Below, piece by piece: positions 54,910-63,475 of a DNA stretch of 64,000 nt (position 1 is the first letter of the stretch; every line of letters starts with the position of its first letter). Source of the stretch: Viridibacillus soli (GTDB lineage Bacteria; Bacillota; Bacilli; Bacillales_A; Planococcaceae); contig NZ_JAEOAH010000042.1 of the NCBI RefSeq assembly GCF_016612995.1, positions 1 to 64,000 on the forward strand, read 5' to 3'. The translations under genes were made by a program, and so were the position numbers. The notes below the pieces were generated by a model. That model was not told where the DNA came from. It was given only the letters and a program-made list of their open reading frames with translations, and did not search any database.

Positions 54910-55677
54910 TTATTGATAAATGTTCAGCTGTTGACCCGCTTCAATATTGTCGGAGTTTAGTTGATTCCATTGCTTGATTGATGTGACTTTGACATCATAG
55001 GCTTTTGCAATCAGCATAAGAGAGTCGCCATCTTCTACTTTGATGGTTTTTTTACTTTTTACTGGTTTGTCGTATTGCGTTAAGTCATATTCAGCGATGA
55101 GTTTGTTGAGCTTTTTATTGTATTTTGAATCGGTTGCATAGGACCCTGTTAAATGTTTGGTCGCATCCTTAAAGGTTTTTGTGTTGCTTTTGAAAACGCC
55201 TGTATAATACTGTTTGTTCCATGAAAGACCGTTACGAAGTAAACGTACATAATCTTTTAATGAATCTTCGTAGGAAGGGTATTTGCGGAAATCAGCCATA
55301 ACGGTTGTCATTTTACCAGTGCCATCATCTTCGGACGTTTCAAGCTTCACCGAGTCGTTTTTATACTTGCCCTTAATGCCAAATAAATTATTGTTCGGTG
55401 AGGAACCGAGGCCGCTTTGTCCATATTCGCTTTCTAACGTAGCTTGTGCAATCATAACAGAGGCGTATAGATCATTTTCAGCAGAGAGTTGACGTGCTGT
55501 TTCAGCTATGGTGCCGATGAACTCTTCAACACTTTGATTTTTCTCTACGTATGCTGGATCAGAACTGTCAGTTTGGTTATATGAATTTTCAAATTTTTGC
55601 ACGAAAACATAAATAGATATACCAATCAGAGCGAATAGTACAACCATGCCTATCAGTAGCTTTGCTAGTAATTTCAT
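54910..55677 (-). CDS. membrane-anchored glucosaminidase with LysM domain
   Basis: A 255-residue protein with one N-terminal membrane segment (about 5-27), a glucosaminidase domain (about 48-205, with ATLESEYGQSGLGSSPNNNLFGIKG and the likely catalytic Glu in LESEYG) and a LysM domain at the C-terminus (about 212-255, VEDGDSLMLIAKAYDVKVTSIKQWN). It would cleave the N-acetylglucosamine bonds in peptidoglycan, as LytG-type enzymes do, and LysM would hold it on the wall. A terminator follows directly. No ribosome binding site better than the GGAGGGAGG region upstream was required. Confidence 0.9.
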   Translation of the reverse strand: MKLLAKLLIGMVVLFALIGISIYVFVQKFENSYNQTDSSDPAYVEKNQSVEEFIGTIAETARQLSAENDLYASVMIAQATLESEYGQSGLGSSPNNNLFGIKGKYKNDSVKLETSEDDGTGKMTTVMADFRKYPSYEDSLKDYVRLLRNGLSWNKQYYTGVFKSNTKTFKDATKHLTGSYATDSKYNKKLNKLIAEYDLTQYDKPVKSKKTIKVEDGDSLMLIAKAYDVKVTSIKQWNQLNSDNIEAGQQLNIYQ

Positions 55678-55922
55678 TTATTTGACGGTATTGCAAATTT
55701 GCAATACCTTCCTCCCTCCAAATATTTAAAAAAATATAAAATCAGATCATTCCTAACTATTGTAAAACAAGTAGACAAGTTAAAGCAAAGGATTCTTTCT
55801 ATAAGAGTATGTAATTAATAGGACGAGCTAGGAAGGTAAATAGTTCCGAAATTTGGATGCGTTTATTCTAAGTAGTAATCTTTATTTTATTTCTTGCATA
55901 ATATAATATATAAGAGTACGAT

Positions 55923-55944
55923 TATATAAGTGAATAATTATATA
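55923..55944 (+). promoter_or_regulatory. ArsR-type operator candidate
   Basis: A perfect dyad TATATAA-N8-TTATATA lies 13 bases before the arsR start and just after TATAAT-like sequence. ArsR repressors bind 12-2-12 type or AT-rich imperfect dyads in this position. The promoter of the arsR-acr3 operon is expected to overlap it. Confidence 0.6.
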
Positions 55945-55956
55945 TGAGGTGATAAT

Positions 55957-56280
55957 ATGGGTTCACTCACACAAATGGAAAAACAATTAAAGGCCATCAG
56001 TGATGCAAATCGTTTGAAACTGCTCGCTTGTTTAAAAAGAGGGGAAGTCTGTGTATGCGATTTAGTCGATGTATTGCAAGTCTCCCAACCAGCAGTTAGT
56101 CAGCAACTTCGAAAACTAAAAGAAGCGGGTATTATTTTAGAAAGAAAAAAGGGCACATGGAAGCATTATCGATTAAATGAGAAGCAGTCTCCATATATTC
56201 AGGCGGTACTTGATGCATTAGAACCGATCACACTTCAACAATGTGGTTCGACTTGTACTTCAAATGAAGGAGACAATTAA
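55957..56280 (+). CDS. arsR: ArsR-family arsenite-responsive repressor
   Basis: A 107-residue winged-helix repressor. The metal-binding segment [10 protein letters not shown] has Cys32 and Cys34, the ELCVCDL-type As(III)/Sb(III) site of ArsR, and recognition helix residues are in [17 protein letters not shown]-terminal CGSTC may contribute a third thiol. It should repress the arsR-acr3 operon until arsenite binds. It precedes the exporter gene by two bases, and a dyad operator candidate lies 13 bases upstream. Ribosome binding site GAGGTG. Confidence 0.93.
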   Translation: MGSLTQMEKQLKAISDANRLKLLACLKRGEVCVCDLVDVLQVSQPAVSQQLRKLKEAGIILERKKGTWKHYRLNEKQSPYIQAVLDALEPITLQQCGSTCTSNEGDN

Positions 56281-56282
56281 AT

Positions 56283-57323
56283 ATGAATAAACCATTAACA
56301 AAGCAATTATCTTTTCTAGACCGTTATTTAACTCTGTGGATTTTTGTAGCAATGGGAATAGGGATTTTACTGAGCGTCGTTGCACCCAATTATAAAGAAA
56401 CATTAGACGCTTTATCAATAGGTACAACATCGATTCCCATTGCCATTGGGCTAATCGTCATGTTGTATCCACCACTTGCAAAAGTGAAATATGAAGAAAT
56501 GTGGCGTGTATTCAAAGATTGGAAAGTACTTTTACTATCATTGGTTCAAAACTGGTTGTTAGGGCCATTTTTGATGTTTTTCTTAGCTATCATTTTCTTG
56601 CGTGACTATCCAGAATATATGGCAGGCTTAATCATGATCGGTCTTGCACGATGTATTGCAATGGTCATCGTATGGAATGATTTAGCACGTGGTGATAATG
56701 AATATGTAGCAGGATTAGTTGCTTTTAACTCCGTGTTCCAGATTCTATTCTATTCGGTTTTTGCTTATTTCTTCTTGAACATTATGCCAGGTTGGTTCGG
56801 ATTAGAAAATCTATCAATCTCCATTTCCATGTGGGAAATTACTAAGAGCGTCATGATCTATTTAGGTATACCATTTGCTGCAGGCATATTAACACGGTGT
56901 ATTGGAATCCGATTAAAAGGAAAAGAGTGGTATGAAACCGTACTAATTCCTAAATTAACACCATTTACATTAATCGCATTACTCTTCACGATTGTCATGA
57001 TGTTCTCTTTAAAAGGTGATAAAATTATAGAATTGCCATTAGATGTCGTACGAATTGCCATTCCACTACTCATTTATTTCTTAATCATGTTTGTTGTATC
57101 TTTTTTTTCTTCTCGTAAAGCAGGCGCAAATTATCCTGTCACAGCCGCTTTATCATTCACCGCAGCTAGTAACAACTTCGAATTAGCAATTGCAGTTGCA
57201 GTAGCCGTATTTGGCATCCATAGCGGGGTAGCATTTGCAGCGGTCATTGGTCCACTTGTTGAAGTGCCCGTATTAATTGCACTTGTTGGAGTTGCACTTA
57301 GATGGGAGAAGAGATATTTTTAA
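56283..57323 (+). CDS. arsenite exporter, Acr3 type
   Basis: A 346-residue protein with about ten membrane segments and the Acr3 pattern ([20 protein letters not shown], then [22 protein letters not shown]). Cys124 in LARCIAM is the conserved functional cysteine of Acr3. It pumps arsenite (and antimonite) out of the cell, driven by the proton gradient. It starts two bases after arsR, so the two form an operon; there is no arsC arsenate reductase nearby. The second half has [22 protein letters not shown], typical of the family. Confidence 0.95.
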   Translation: MNKPLTKQLSFLDRYLTLWIFVAMGIGILLSVVAPNYKETLDALSIGTTSIPIAIGLIVMLYPPLAKVKYEEMWRVFKDWKVLLLSLVQNWLLGPFLMFFLAIIFLRDYPEYMAGLIMIGLARCIAMVIVWNDLARGDNEYVAGLVAFNSVFQILFYSVFAYFFLNIMPGWFGLENLSISISMWEITKSVMIYLGIPFAAGILTRCIGIRLKGKEWYETVLIPKLTPFTLIALLFTIVMMFSLKGDKIIELPLDVVRIAIPLLIYFLIMFVVSFFSSRKAGANYPVTAALSFTAASNNFELAIAVAVAVFGIHSGVAFAAVIGPLVEVPVLIALVGVALRWEKRYF

Positions 57324-57400
57324 TTGGAAATATTACTAGAGATAGATTGTTTTAAGCATTTTTATATATTATAAGAGGAATAGATGTAGGGAAAAATAAA

Positions 57401-57721
57401 ATGCCAATAGTATAAGTACGAACGGAAAAAATAAGAACGATATCCAACGATTTTAGAGCACCATCTACGGCTGCCTATACTCCAGCGGTTGTTTGCACAT
57501 TAAAAGAAATAGAATCGGATAAAGAGAAATATCCCTTTGCTGATAAAAATACGAAAATAAATTCGACTCCATATTATTGGACAAATGCGGGGTTAGGAAT
57601 CAATCGCATTTTCCAGATTTACGAAATCACCCCTTATTTATCTGGTCAAATTGAATTACCCATGAAAATGTCTTGTAAGTATAGAAATGCCCTTTTATCT
57701 TTGGATAGAGGGGCTTTTTGA
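57401..57721 (+). pseudogene. open frame remnant of unknown origin
   Basis: From a TAA at codon 5 the plus-strand frame stays open for about 102 codons to a TGA at 57719 (VRTEKIRTISND ... TPYYWTNAGLGINRIFQIY ... LPMKMSCKYRNALLS). It lacks a start with a ribosome binding site, but its composition is coding-like. I do not recognise it. It may be a decayed gene between the arsenite and SDR genes. A hairpin with T tail at about 57687-57719 overlaps its end. Confidence 0.35.
57687..57719 (+). terminator. possible terminator upstream of the SDR gene
   Basis: GCCCTTTTATC (from 57689) pairs imperfectly with GATAGAGGGGC, followed by TTTTT. It may end transcription from the arsenite operon. Confidence 0.5.
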
Positions 57722-57839
57722 TGTGAGACTATAGATAAATAACAATGAATTAATTACTATTAAATTTTCCTGAAATATGGATGGTGTTACAATGATGGCG
57801 TACTATAAGAATGACAACAAAGAAAAGAGGTCAGTCTAT

Positions 57840-58583
57840 ATGAAATTAGAAAATAAAGTAGCGGTAGTAACTGGTGGGGCAAGTGGGATTGGAGAAGCAA
57901 CTGTACGATTGTTTGCACAAGAGGGCGCAAAAGTAGTTATTGCTGATTTTTCGGAACGTGGACAAGAAGTAGTATCAGATCTTAAAGCACAAGGTTATAA
58001 AGCATTATTTGTGAAAACAGATGTGACAAGTGAAGAAGACGTCAAAAACATGGTTGCTAAAACAGTAGGAGCTTTTGGCTCTTTAGATATTATGTATGCA
58101 AATGCAGGAATTGCACTGGATGCACCGATTCATAAATTATCAGTAGAAAACTGGCAAAAAACGATCGACATCAATTTATCAGGCATCTTTTTAAGCAATA
58201 AATTCGCAATAGAACAAATGCTAACACAAGAAACTCGTGGCGTCATCGTCAACTGCGGTTCTATTCATAGCCATGCAGGTAAAGCGGGCGTAACAGCATA
58301 TGCATCAGCAAAAGGGGGAGTCAAACTACTAACACAATCCCTTAGCCTAGATTATGCAAAAGAAGGTATTCGTGTAAACGCGGTATGTCCTGGCTACATC
58401 GAGACACCGCTTATTAAAGGTCGCAACGAAGCAATGAATCAACATCTAATCGGACTTCACCCAATGGGCCGTCTAGGAAAACCGGAAGAAGTTGCCAAAG
58501 CAGTATTATTCCTAGCAAGCGATGATTCTTCATTTATAACAGGAACATCATTATTAGTTGATGGTGGATATACGGCACAATAA
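57840..58583 (+). CDS. short-chain dehydrogenase/reductase (SDR)
   Basis: A 247-residue classical SDR with a Rossmann fold. The cofactor motif TGGASGIG is at residues 11-18, NAG at about 86-88, the catalytic Tyr154-x-x-x-Lys158 in YASAK with the serine in CGSIHSH, and PGYIETP and LLVDGGYTAQ close the family pattern. It likely oxidises or reduces a carbonyl or hydroxyl with NAD(P). The substrate is not defined. The ATG at 57840 is chosen because GAGGTC lies nine bases upstream; a longer frame from 57777 lacks this. A strong terminator follows. Confidence 0.93.
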   Translation: MKLENKVAVVTGGASGIGEATVRLFAQEGAKVVIADFSERGQEVVSDLKAQGYKALFVKTDVTSEEDVKNMVAKTVGAFGSLDIMYANAGIALDAPIHKLSVENWQKTIDINLSGIFLSNKFAIEQMLTQETRGVIVNCGSIHSHAGKAGVTAYASAKGGVKLLTQSLSLDYAKEGIRVNAVCPGYIETPLIKGRNEAMNQHLIGLHPMGRLGKPEEVAKAVLFLASDDSSFITGTSLLVDGGYTAQ

Positions 58584-58604
58584 CAATCGATAAAATGAAT
58601 ACTC

Positions 58605-58657
58605 AAAACGTAGTGGAAAAAGACAGGATTGGATGTCTTTTCTGACTACGTTTTTTT
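58605..58657 (+). terminator. terminator of the SDR gene
   Basis: AAAACGTAGTGGAAAAGAC pairs with GTCTTTTCTGACTACGTTTT, followed by TTT. Confidence 0.88.
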
Positions 58658-58754
58658 GTACATACGATTATCGTTTAAATTTGAATGTTCAATCCAAATT
58701 TATCTTATATTATTCGCGTAAATTGGAAAATAAAAGTAAAAGGGGAAATGACTT

Positions 58755-58925
58755 ATGAACTATAATGATAGAGGGTTACCAATATTAAATGAAGTAACAG
58801 CAACGGCTATTTTTGACTGCGTATACGGTATCGATCATGTTAGTAAAGAAACAAAAAAGTTATTAAAAGATGAAAATTTTAAATTATTTATAACTGCACT
58901 AAATACACAGCAAGAATACAAATAA
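58755..58925 (+). CDS. small hypothetical protein, 56 residues
   Basis: ATG at 58755 with AGGGGAAA seven bases ahead opens a 56-codon frame that begins MNYNDRGLPILNEVTATAIF and ends TALNTQQEYK. The composition is helix-forming and coding-like, with no membrane segment. I do not recognise the family. It lies at the edge of a region of broken genes and may itself be the N-terminus of a longer lost gene. Confidence 0.55.
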   Translation: MNYNDRGLPILNEVTATAIFDCVYGIDHVSKETKKLLKDENFKLFITALNTQQEYK

Positions 58926-59204
58926 ACAAACGTGTAATGAAGTATCAGCATTAAGTATTAAAGGCAACTTGAACGACTTTAAAATGGTTCATACAGACCC
59001 GGGAAAAGAGTTTGATAATTTTTGATGGCGCGTTAAGTAGTGAAGATGAATTCTTTTTTATTTCAGTTGTTCCTTCTCTCTCAAAAAATGTAGGTTTGCA
59101 GTCACTATATAAAAATAGTAAAATGGTTTTATATAAAACGTATTTTTTGTAAGTTTAAAAGGTGAGATTTAAGTTAGAAAAAAATCAAAAAAACATGGGT
59201 GGAG

Positions 59205-59794
59205 CAATGAATTTCTTGCAATCCGCTATGATAGTCACAATGCTACCGTAGGAGGAACATATTCTTTCACTCCCGACATGGTACAGGCTCAAATGTCGGA
59301 GAAAAATGCAAGTGTAACATCTGTCGAGTTTGCATAACTAACAGAGTCTTTATCAACATACGCTTATGACGATGTAAGAGCAGACCACTGGGCAGCAACA
59401 AATAACTTATTTGACTATAACGGAGAAGGAAAATTCAGTCCAAATCAACAAGTACTAGTAAACGTACTAGCTAATTATTTTAATATCGCTAAAGATGATA
59501 CTTATAAAGAATTTGCAAAGTATAATGTATCGAATAGCGGAAAAACCTTCGCATATCACCATGCTAGAGGAGATAAACTTATATACTTCAACTCTAAGTA
59601 TTTTATATTAGGAGGAGGGTATGAAGGTAGTATCGCTTCTACCCAAAAGTGGTTTGATACTTATTGGCATGTTCCCCAAAATTGGAACAAAAGCAGGCTG
59701 GCAAAGTCTTGTTGTAGGTGCTAATAGAACACTATACCATGGATATGCTAATACTAGAGGGAACGGACTCATAATTAGCTATCAAGGTAAGTAA
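59205..59794 (+). pseudogene. broken gene with an SLH-like segment
   Basis: One frame reads FLAIRYDSHNATVGG and continues to VEFA, then a TAA at about 59337. After it the same frame goes on with YAYDDVRADHWAATNNLFDY and NGEGKFSPNQQVLVNVLA, which is the S-layer homology (SLH) pattern (DVxxDHWA...DGxFxPNxxxxR). The frame then shifts near 59700: GANRTLYHGYANTRGNGLII of a neighbouring frame ends in TAA at 59792. The gene thus has a stop and a frameshift. If complete, it would encode a cell-surface protein. Neither a signal peptide nor a start with a ribosome binding site was found. Confidence 0.6.
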
Positions 59795-59815
59795 TAGATA
59801 AAGGAGGATGAGGTA

Positions 59816-60025
59816 ATGGACAAAAAGAAAGTATCTATTATCGCCATCATCTTAGCAGTTTTTCAGGCATTAATTGTAGTTATATTCGCGGTTTCAAGTA
59901 ATTCATCTACATCTAAGAAATATGAGGATGAAGAAAACACTGGTAGTACGGCAAAGTTACAAGGCGGTACTACCTATAATAGTGATGACGAGGCTGATAG
60001 TGAACACGACAAAATGATAGCATAA
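59816..60025 (+). CDS. small membrane-anchored protein
   Basis: A 69-residue protein with one hydrophobic segment (about 8-27) and a polar, acidic C-terminal tail (KYEDEENTGSTAKLQGG, DDEADSEHDK). A strong AAGGAGGATGAGG ribosome binding site precedes it. It could be a single-pass membrane protein or a secreted peptide. I do not recognise the family. It lies between the broken SLH-like gene and another small membrane gene. Confidence 0.65.
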   Translation: MDKKKVSIIAIILAVFQALIVVIFAVSSNSSTSKKYEDEENTGSTAKLQGGTTYNSDDEADSEHDKMIA

Positions 60026-60118
60026 TAAGGTTTTTGGTAATATTTTTAAAACAATAATCTGTAATGAAAGAAAAACAAGTTCCCTTATTTAAGAAAAGGG
60101 CAGTAGGGAGGCAATCAA

Positions 60119-60322
60119 ATGTTTAAAAACGTTTCAAAATCTCAATTTTTTTTATCACCTTTTTTTGTTATTATTTGTTTTCTCCAATCTTATAATCACT
60201 GGGGCGAGAAACAAATATTATCCTTAGTGTTCTTAATTTCAGGTATCTTACTTTTCACTATTGCAATTATTAATGTAATTGTTTATAAAAAAAGACAAAG
60301 TGGATTAAATAAAGTAGATTAA
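60119..60322 (+). CDS. small two-helix membrane protein
   Basis: A 67-residue protein with two hydrophobic segments (about 10-25 and 33-54) and a basic C-terminal tail (YKKRQSG). A GTAGGGAGGC ribosome binding site lies before the ATG. Family unknown. It follows the 69-residue membrane protein by 93 bases on the same strand. Confidence 0.65.
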   Translation: MFKNVSKSQFFLSPFFVIICFLQSYNHWGEKQILSLVFLISGILLFTIAIINVIVYKKRQSGLNKVD

Positions 60323-60472
60323 GATTAGAGGCGTTAGTGAATTTAACAATCATCAAACATTTGGAAAAAAGAGTGTGCTTTGGATTTTTATTAAAAGTCA
60401 AGAGTTGAAGCAATGCACTTAATACATCAGTATTCTTTATACAATGTGCAACATTATAACAAGTTATTTTCG

Positions 60473-60510
60473 AGCTGAACTAATTTTTGTATTAGTTCAG
60501 CTTTTATTTG
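60473..60510 (+). terminator. terminator of the small membrane genes
   Basis: AGCTGAACTAAT (60473-60484) pairs with ATTAGTTCAGCT (60491-60502), followed by TTTATTT. Confidence 0.9.
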
Positions 60511-60580
60511 TGATTAAAGATATAATTTGGAATATTTATGAAATGAAAGTATAGTGTAAGTAAATGTTTTTATTCGTTAT

Positions 60581-60606
60581 CCAACTAGCGGGACAGTTTA
60601 GTGGAA
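60581..60606. repeat. dispersed palindrome copy with CAACTAGCGGGACAGTTTAGT core
   Basis: CCAACTAGCGGGACAGTTTA (60581-60600) resembles the imperfect palindrome seen in better form at 61531-61565 (CAACTAAAGGGGGAGTTTAG). A related fragment GAACTAACGGGGGCTTTAAT occurs at about 61478. These are likely degenerate members of one palindromic repeat. Confidence 0.4.
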
Positions 60607-60689
60607 GAAGAACATATTAAAAAAGAAATGATAAAGGAGAAGTAATAAAACAAAAAGAAAAAGTTGTATAGAGAAAAGGAGGGATTTCT

Positions 60690-61451
60690 TTGGAAGATTT
60701 TCAAATGGTTGAGCTAGATACCGGAATTCTCGAAGGAATGGGGAGTTATTGTCTCAGAAGTAAAAAAAAATCACTTGGATACATAAACAAAAATAATTGG
60801 CTAAACGAAAGTTTCGAGAAAGGTTTAAAGTATATTCAATTAATAGAAAATAAAAAACAAGTAGGTTTTATTGAATATACTGACGCTGAGTTTTCCTCTA
60901 GGGTGGTCCACGCTAATAATTATTTGGTAATTCATTGTCTATGGGTAAGTGAAACTGGAAAAGGATACGGGGCTAAACTGATTAATAAATGCCTTCAAGA
61001 TGCAAAAAGCCATTCTAAGCGAGGTGTAGTAGTGGTTACAAATCCTGAAACCTCTTGGACACCAAGTAAGGATATTTTTTTAAAGAATCAATTTAAATTG
61101 GTAGATACAGCACCTTTTAATTTTGAATTACTTGTTTATCAGTTTGAAAATAGCACCTTACTACCTGTTTTTCCTACTAATTGGGATGAAAGAATAAATA
61201 AATTCAAAAACCTTACAATACTACGCTCTTTTCAATGTCCTTACGTAGAAGTCGCAACTGAAAATATAATTGTGGGTGCAAATGAATTGGGGTTAGATGT
61301 CAATATCATTGATTTAAAAAGCAGAGAAGAACTAATGGAGTTATCCCCAACCCCTTATGGAATATTTTCAGTCGTTTTCAAAGGGAAACTTATCTCATTT
61401 CACAGATTAACCGTCCATTCGGTAATGAAACGGTTGAAAGAGCTTATGTAA
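60690..61451 (+). CDS. GNAT acetyltransferase with YoaP-like C-terminal domain
   Basis: A 253-residue protein with an N-terminal GNAT fold (about 5-155). Its acetyl-CoA loop is ETGKGYGAKLI (about 90-100). Its C-terminal part (about 165-253) resembles the extra domain of B. subtilis YoaP, with the motif FQCPYVEVATENI. YoaP-like proteins have no firmly known substrate. Translation starts at TTG 60690 with AAAGGAGGGA six bases ahead. It stands alone in a region of damaged genes but appears intact. Confidence 0.82.
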   Translation: MEDFQMVELDTGILEGMGSYCLRSKKKSLGYINKNNWLNESFEKGLKYIQLIENKKQVGFIEYTDAEFSSRVVHANNYLVIHCLWVSETGKGYGAKLINKCLQDAKSHSKRGVVVVTNPETSWTPSKDIFLKNQFKLVDTAPFNFELLVYQFENSTLLPVFPTNWDERINKFKNLTILRSFQCPYVEVATENIIVGANELGLDVNIIDLKSREELMELSPTPYGIFSVVFKGKLISFHRLTVHSVMKRLKELM

Positions 61452-61508
61452 ATATGAGATTGTGAAGGATTGCACCTGAACTAACGGGGGCTTTAATAGA
61501 AGATCTTT

Positions 61509-61530
61509 GAGCTGTTCAAACAGCTCTTTT
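61509..61530 (+). terminator. terminator of the YoaP-like gene
   Basis: GAGCTGTT pairs with AACAGCTC across a two-base loop, followed by TTTTCTT. Confidence 0.75.
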
Positions 61531-61565
61531 CTTATTCAACTAAAGGGGGAGTTTAGTTGAATAAG
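61531..61565. repeat. 14-bp perfect inverted repeat
   Basis: CTTATTCAACTAAA (61531-61544) pairs exactly with TTTAGTTGAATAAG (61552-61565), with a GGGGGAG loop. Similar, weaker versions occur at 61478 and 60581, so it belongs to a dispersed repeat and not to a promoter of the next gene. Confidence 0.6.
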
Positions 61566-61666
61566 GAATAACTAATTTCTATAACGAATGAAATAAAGGT
61601 AAGAATTGTTGTTATGACCAATGGAGGATTCTATAGTTAGAAGAAAATTGGGATGTGGGGGAGAAT

Positions 61667-62164
61667 ATGGAATCTAAGCTAATTATTATACGAGGAAACT
61701 CTGGAAGTGGGAAAACAACGACTGCGAAAAGTCTTCAAAATCATTTGGGACATGGAACGCTTTTGGTTTCTTAGGATACCGTTCGCCGTGAAATGTTGAA
61801 GGTTCACGATAGAGAAGGGAACCTTTCAATTGATTTGATTCGCCAAATCGCAGAATACGGTAAAGATAAATGTGAATTTGTTATTGTGGAAGGAATATTG
61901 TATAAAAATCGCTATGGTGAAATGCTGAATAACCTAATTCGGTTCTATAACCAAAAGACATATACTTATTATTTTGATTTATCTTTTGAGGAAACAGTCA
62001 TACGTCACAATTCTAGTTCGAAAAAGATGGAATTCGGTGAAGATTCTTTATGTGCCTGGTGGAATCCAAAGAATTATCTTGGCGTGGAAGGAGAAATGAT
62101 ATTGACTAATGATAGGTCACAAAACGATGTATTGAAACTGATTTTAAATCAACTGCAAAAGTAA
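61667..62164 (+). pseudogene. P-loop kinase gene interrupted by TAG
   Basis: ATG at 61667 with GGGGGAGAAT ahead opens a frame of 165 codons. The product has Walker A GNSGSGKTTT near the start, then LLVS followed by TAG at codon 36 (61772-61774) where Gln is expected (DTVRREMLK follows). Beyond it the frame is open to the end (EFVIVEGILYKNRYG, FDLSFEETVIRH). It is a small kinase-like protein of the AAA_33/zeta-toxin-like type. A single base change (CAG to TAG) would explain the break, so the gene is recently inactivated or is a sequence error. Confidence 0.7.
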
Positions 62165-62197
62165 TTTTTTCAAGTTTTGAAATACTAATTTGCTTAT

Positions 62198-62434
62198 TTA
62201 AGTATCAGTAATATCTTCGTCAATATTTGAATACTGCTCTTTTTGCTCAACTTTATCTGGAAATCTTATATCATCAACGTATTTTAGCATTGATGTTATA
62301 TCCTTTGTTTCTAAAGCCTCTAAATAATTATTTACAAGGTTTGCAACTTCTTCATCCGTGGTTAAATTTGTTTCATTTGAGCAATCAACTAAAAGTATTA
62401 ACAATATGATTTCTAAAACTATAAACTATCCCAT
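62198..62434 (-). pseudogene. lipoprotein gene with TAG at codon 3, truncated
   Basis: On the minus strand GGGGGATAG precedes the ATG at 62434. The frame reads MG, TAG, then FIVLEIILLILLVDCSNETN, a lipoprotein-like signal, then a helical domain with NLVNNYLEALETKDITSMLK, ending at a TAA at 62198. The lipobox-like LVDC suggests a lipoprotein of the kind with a DUF4878-like or NTF2-like part. The stop in codon 3 and the short C-terminus indicate decay. An internal TTG start at 62404 could give a shorter product but has no ribosome binding site. Confidence 0.55.
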
Positions 62435-62564
62435 TCTATCCCCCTTTTTTTTGTAATTATAACTATGTAAAATTATACCATTATCTATTAAACTGAAGGA
62501 GTTCATTAAGAATCACTAAAACTAAACAAACTATTTTATAAAAATCGTATACTAAATCACTAGA

Positions 62565-62610
62565 AAAGAATCCATTTTGTTCATTTTTTTTCAAAATGGA
62601 TTCTTTTTAT
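62565..62610. terminator. bidirectional terminator hairpin
   Basis: AAAGAATCCATTTTG pairs with CAAAATGGATTCTTT across a 12-base loop, followed by TTATTT. Confidence 0.85.
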
Positions 62611-63139
62611 TTACGCTAATATGGGGGTTCAGGAGGACATTTTGGTCAATTCCTCTCCAGTTGATTCTTTTACGTGCAAAATAGCATTTAAAATAAGTGC
62701 AAAATATCACCTAAAGTAACAGGGTGAATTCTGTCCAAAGCGAGATTGAATTCATACATAAATTATTTGGAGTAGTATCATCATTCATAGATGAAAAGTA
62801 CATTGGGATTCTATGTTTCTATTTCATTATTTTTGCACCAGAACCCTTTTCTTCAAAAGGTCTTTACCCTTACTGCATATAGAGTCAGTTCATTTAACGT
62901 ATTTGATTTCATAATGATCACCACCCTTACTTTAAGGATAGCATTTTTTATAAGTTTAGGAGTTTTGAACAATTAACTTGATATGCATGCGGCAAGGCCC
63001 CTGAAAGGGAAATTACAAAATGAAATTATAATACAAACAAATTGTTAAAAAATTATTAATAAATTACGAAAAATGTAAATTATACATTGTATTTTTAAAA
63101 AATTTAAAATAGTATTAACAATGAGGTGAAATACATATA
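62611..63139. other. intergenic region without an identified gene
   Basis: About 530 AT-rich bases. A 61-codon open frame at 62791-62976 lacks a ribosome binding site and is likely chance. The last 80 bases form the promoter region and ribosome binding site (GAGGTGAA) of the following small secreted-protein gene. Confidence 0.45.
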
Positions 63140-63394
63140 ATGAAATTTTCAAAAATATTATTATCAACAAGTCTATGCTTCACATTATTTTCAGGTTTTT
63201 AATTATCAGAGGCAAAAGCAGAAACAAGTGAAGACCCTATTCCAAAGGGATCATGGAAATTAACTGCAGGAAGTAAATGGGTAAAAGCCGCTGGAACTCG
63301 TTATAAAGTTTCTCCACCTTGTAATTTAACAAACGCAACAACTACAACTGCTAATTACACTTATGCATCATGGAGCGATAAAGTTAAACAATAA
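63140..63394 (+). pseudogene. small secreted protein gene with TAA inside the signal peptide
   Basis: ATG at 63140 with GAGGTGAA ahead opens an 84-codon frame. MKFSKILLSTSLCFTLFSGF is a signal peptide; TAA at 63200-63202 (codon 21) interrupts it and LSEAKAETSED follows, then a small mature part rich in Trp, Lys and Thr (PKGSWKLTAGSKWVKAAGTR, TTTTANYTYASWSD). The end is TAA at 63392. A change from a sense codon to TAA would explain the break. The short Trp-rich mature part resembles secreted peptide or bacteriocin-like proteins, but no family could be assigned. Confidence 0.6.
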
Positions 63395-63475
63395 TGATAT
63401 TTCGAGATTTGAAGATTTCAATATATAATCATTGAAGTCTTTATTTATTACTAATATACAGAGGTGTTAAAATAT

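Noticed and set aside
62791-62976. 61-codon frame in the AT-rich region before the small secreted gene
   Set aside because: No ribosome binding site and low-complexity hydrophobic content.
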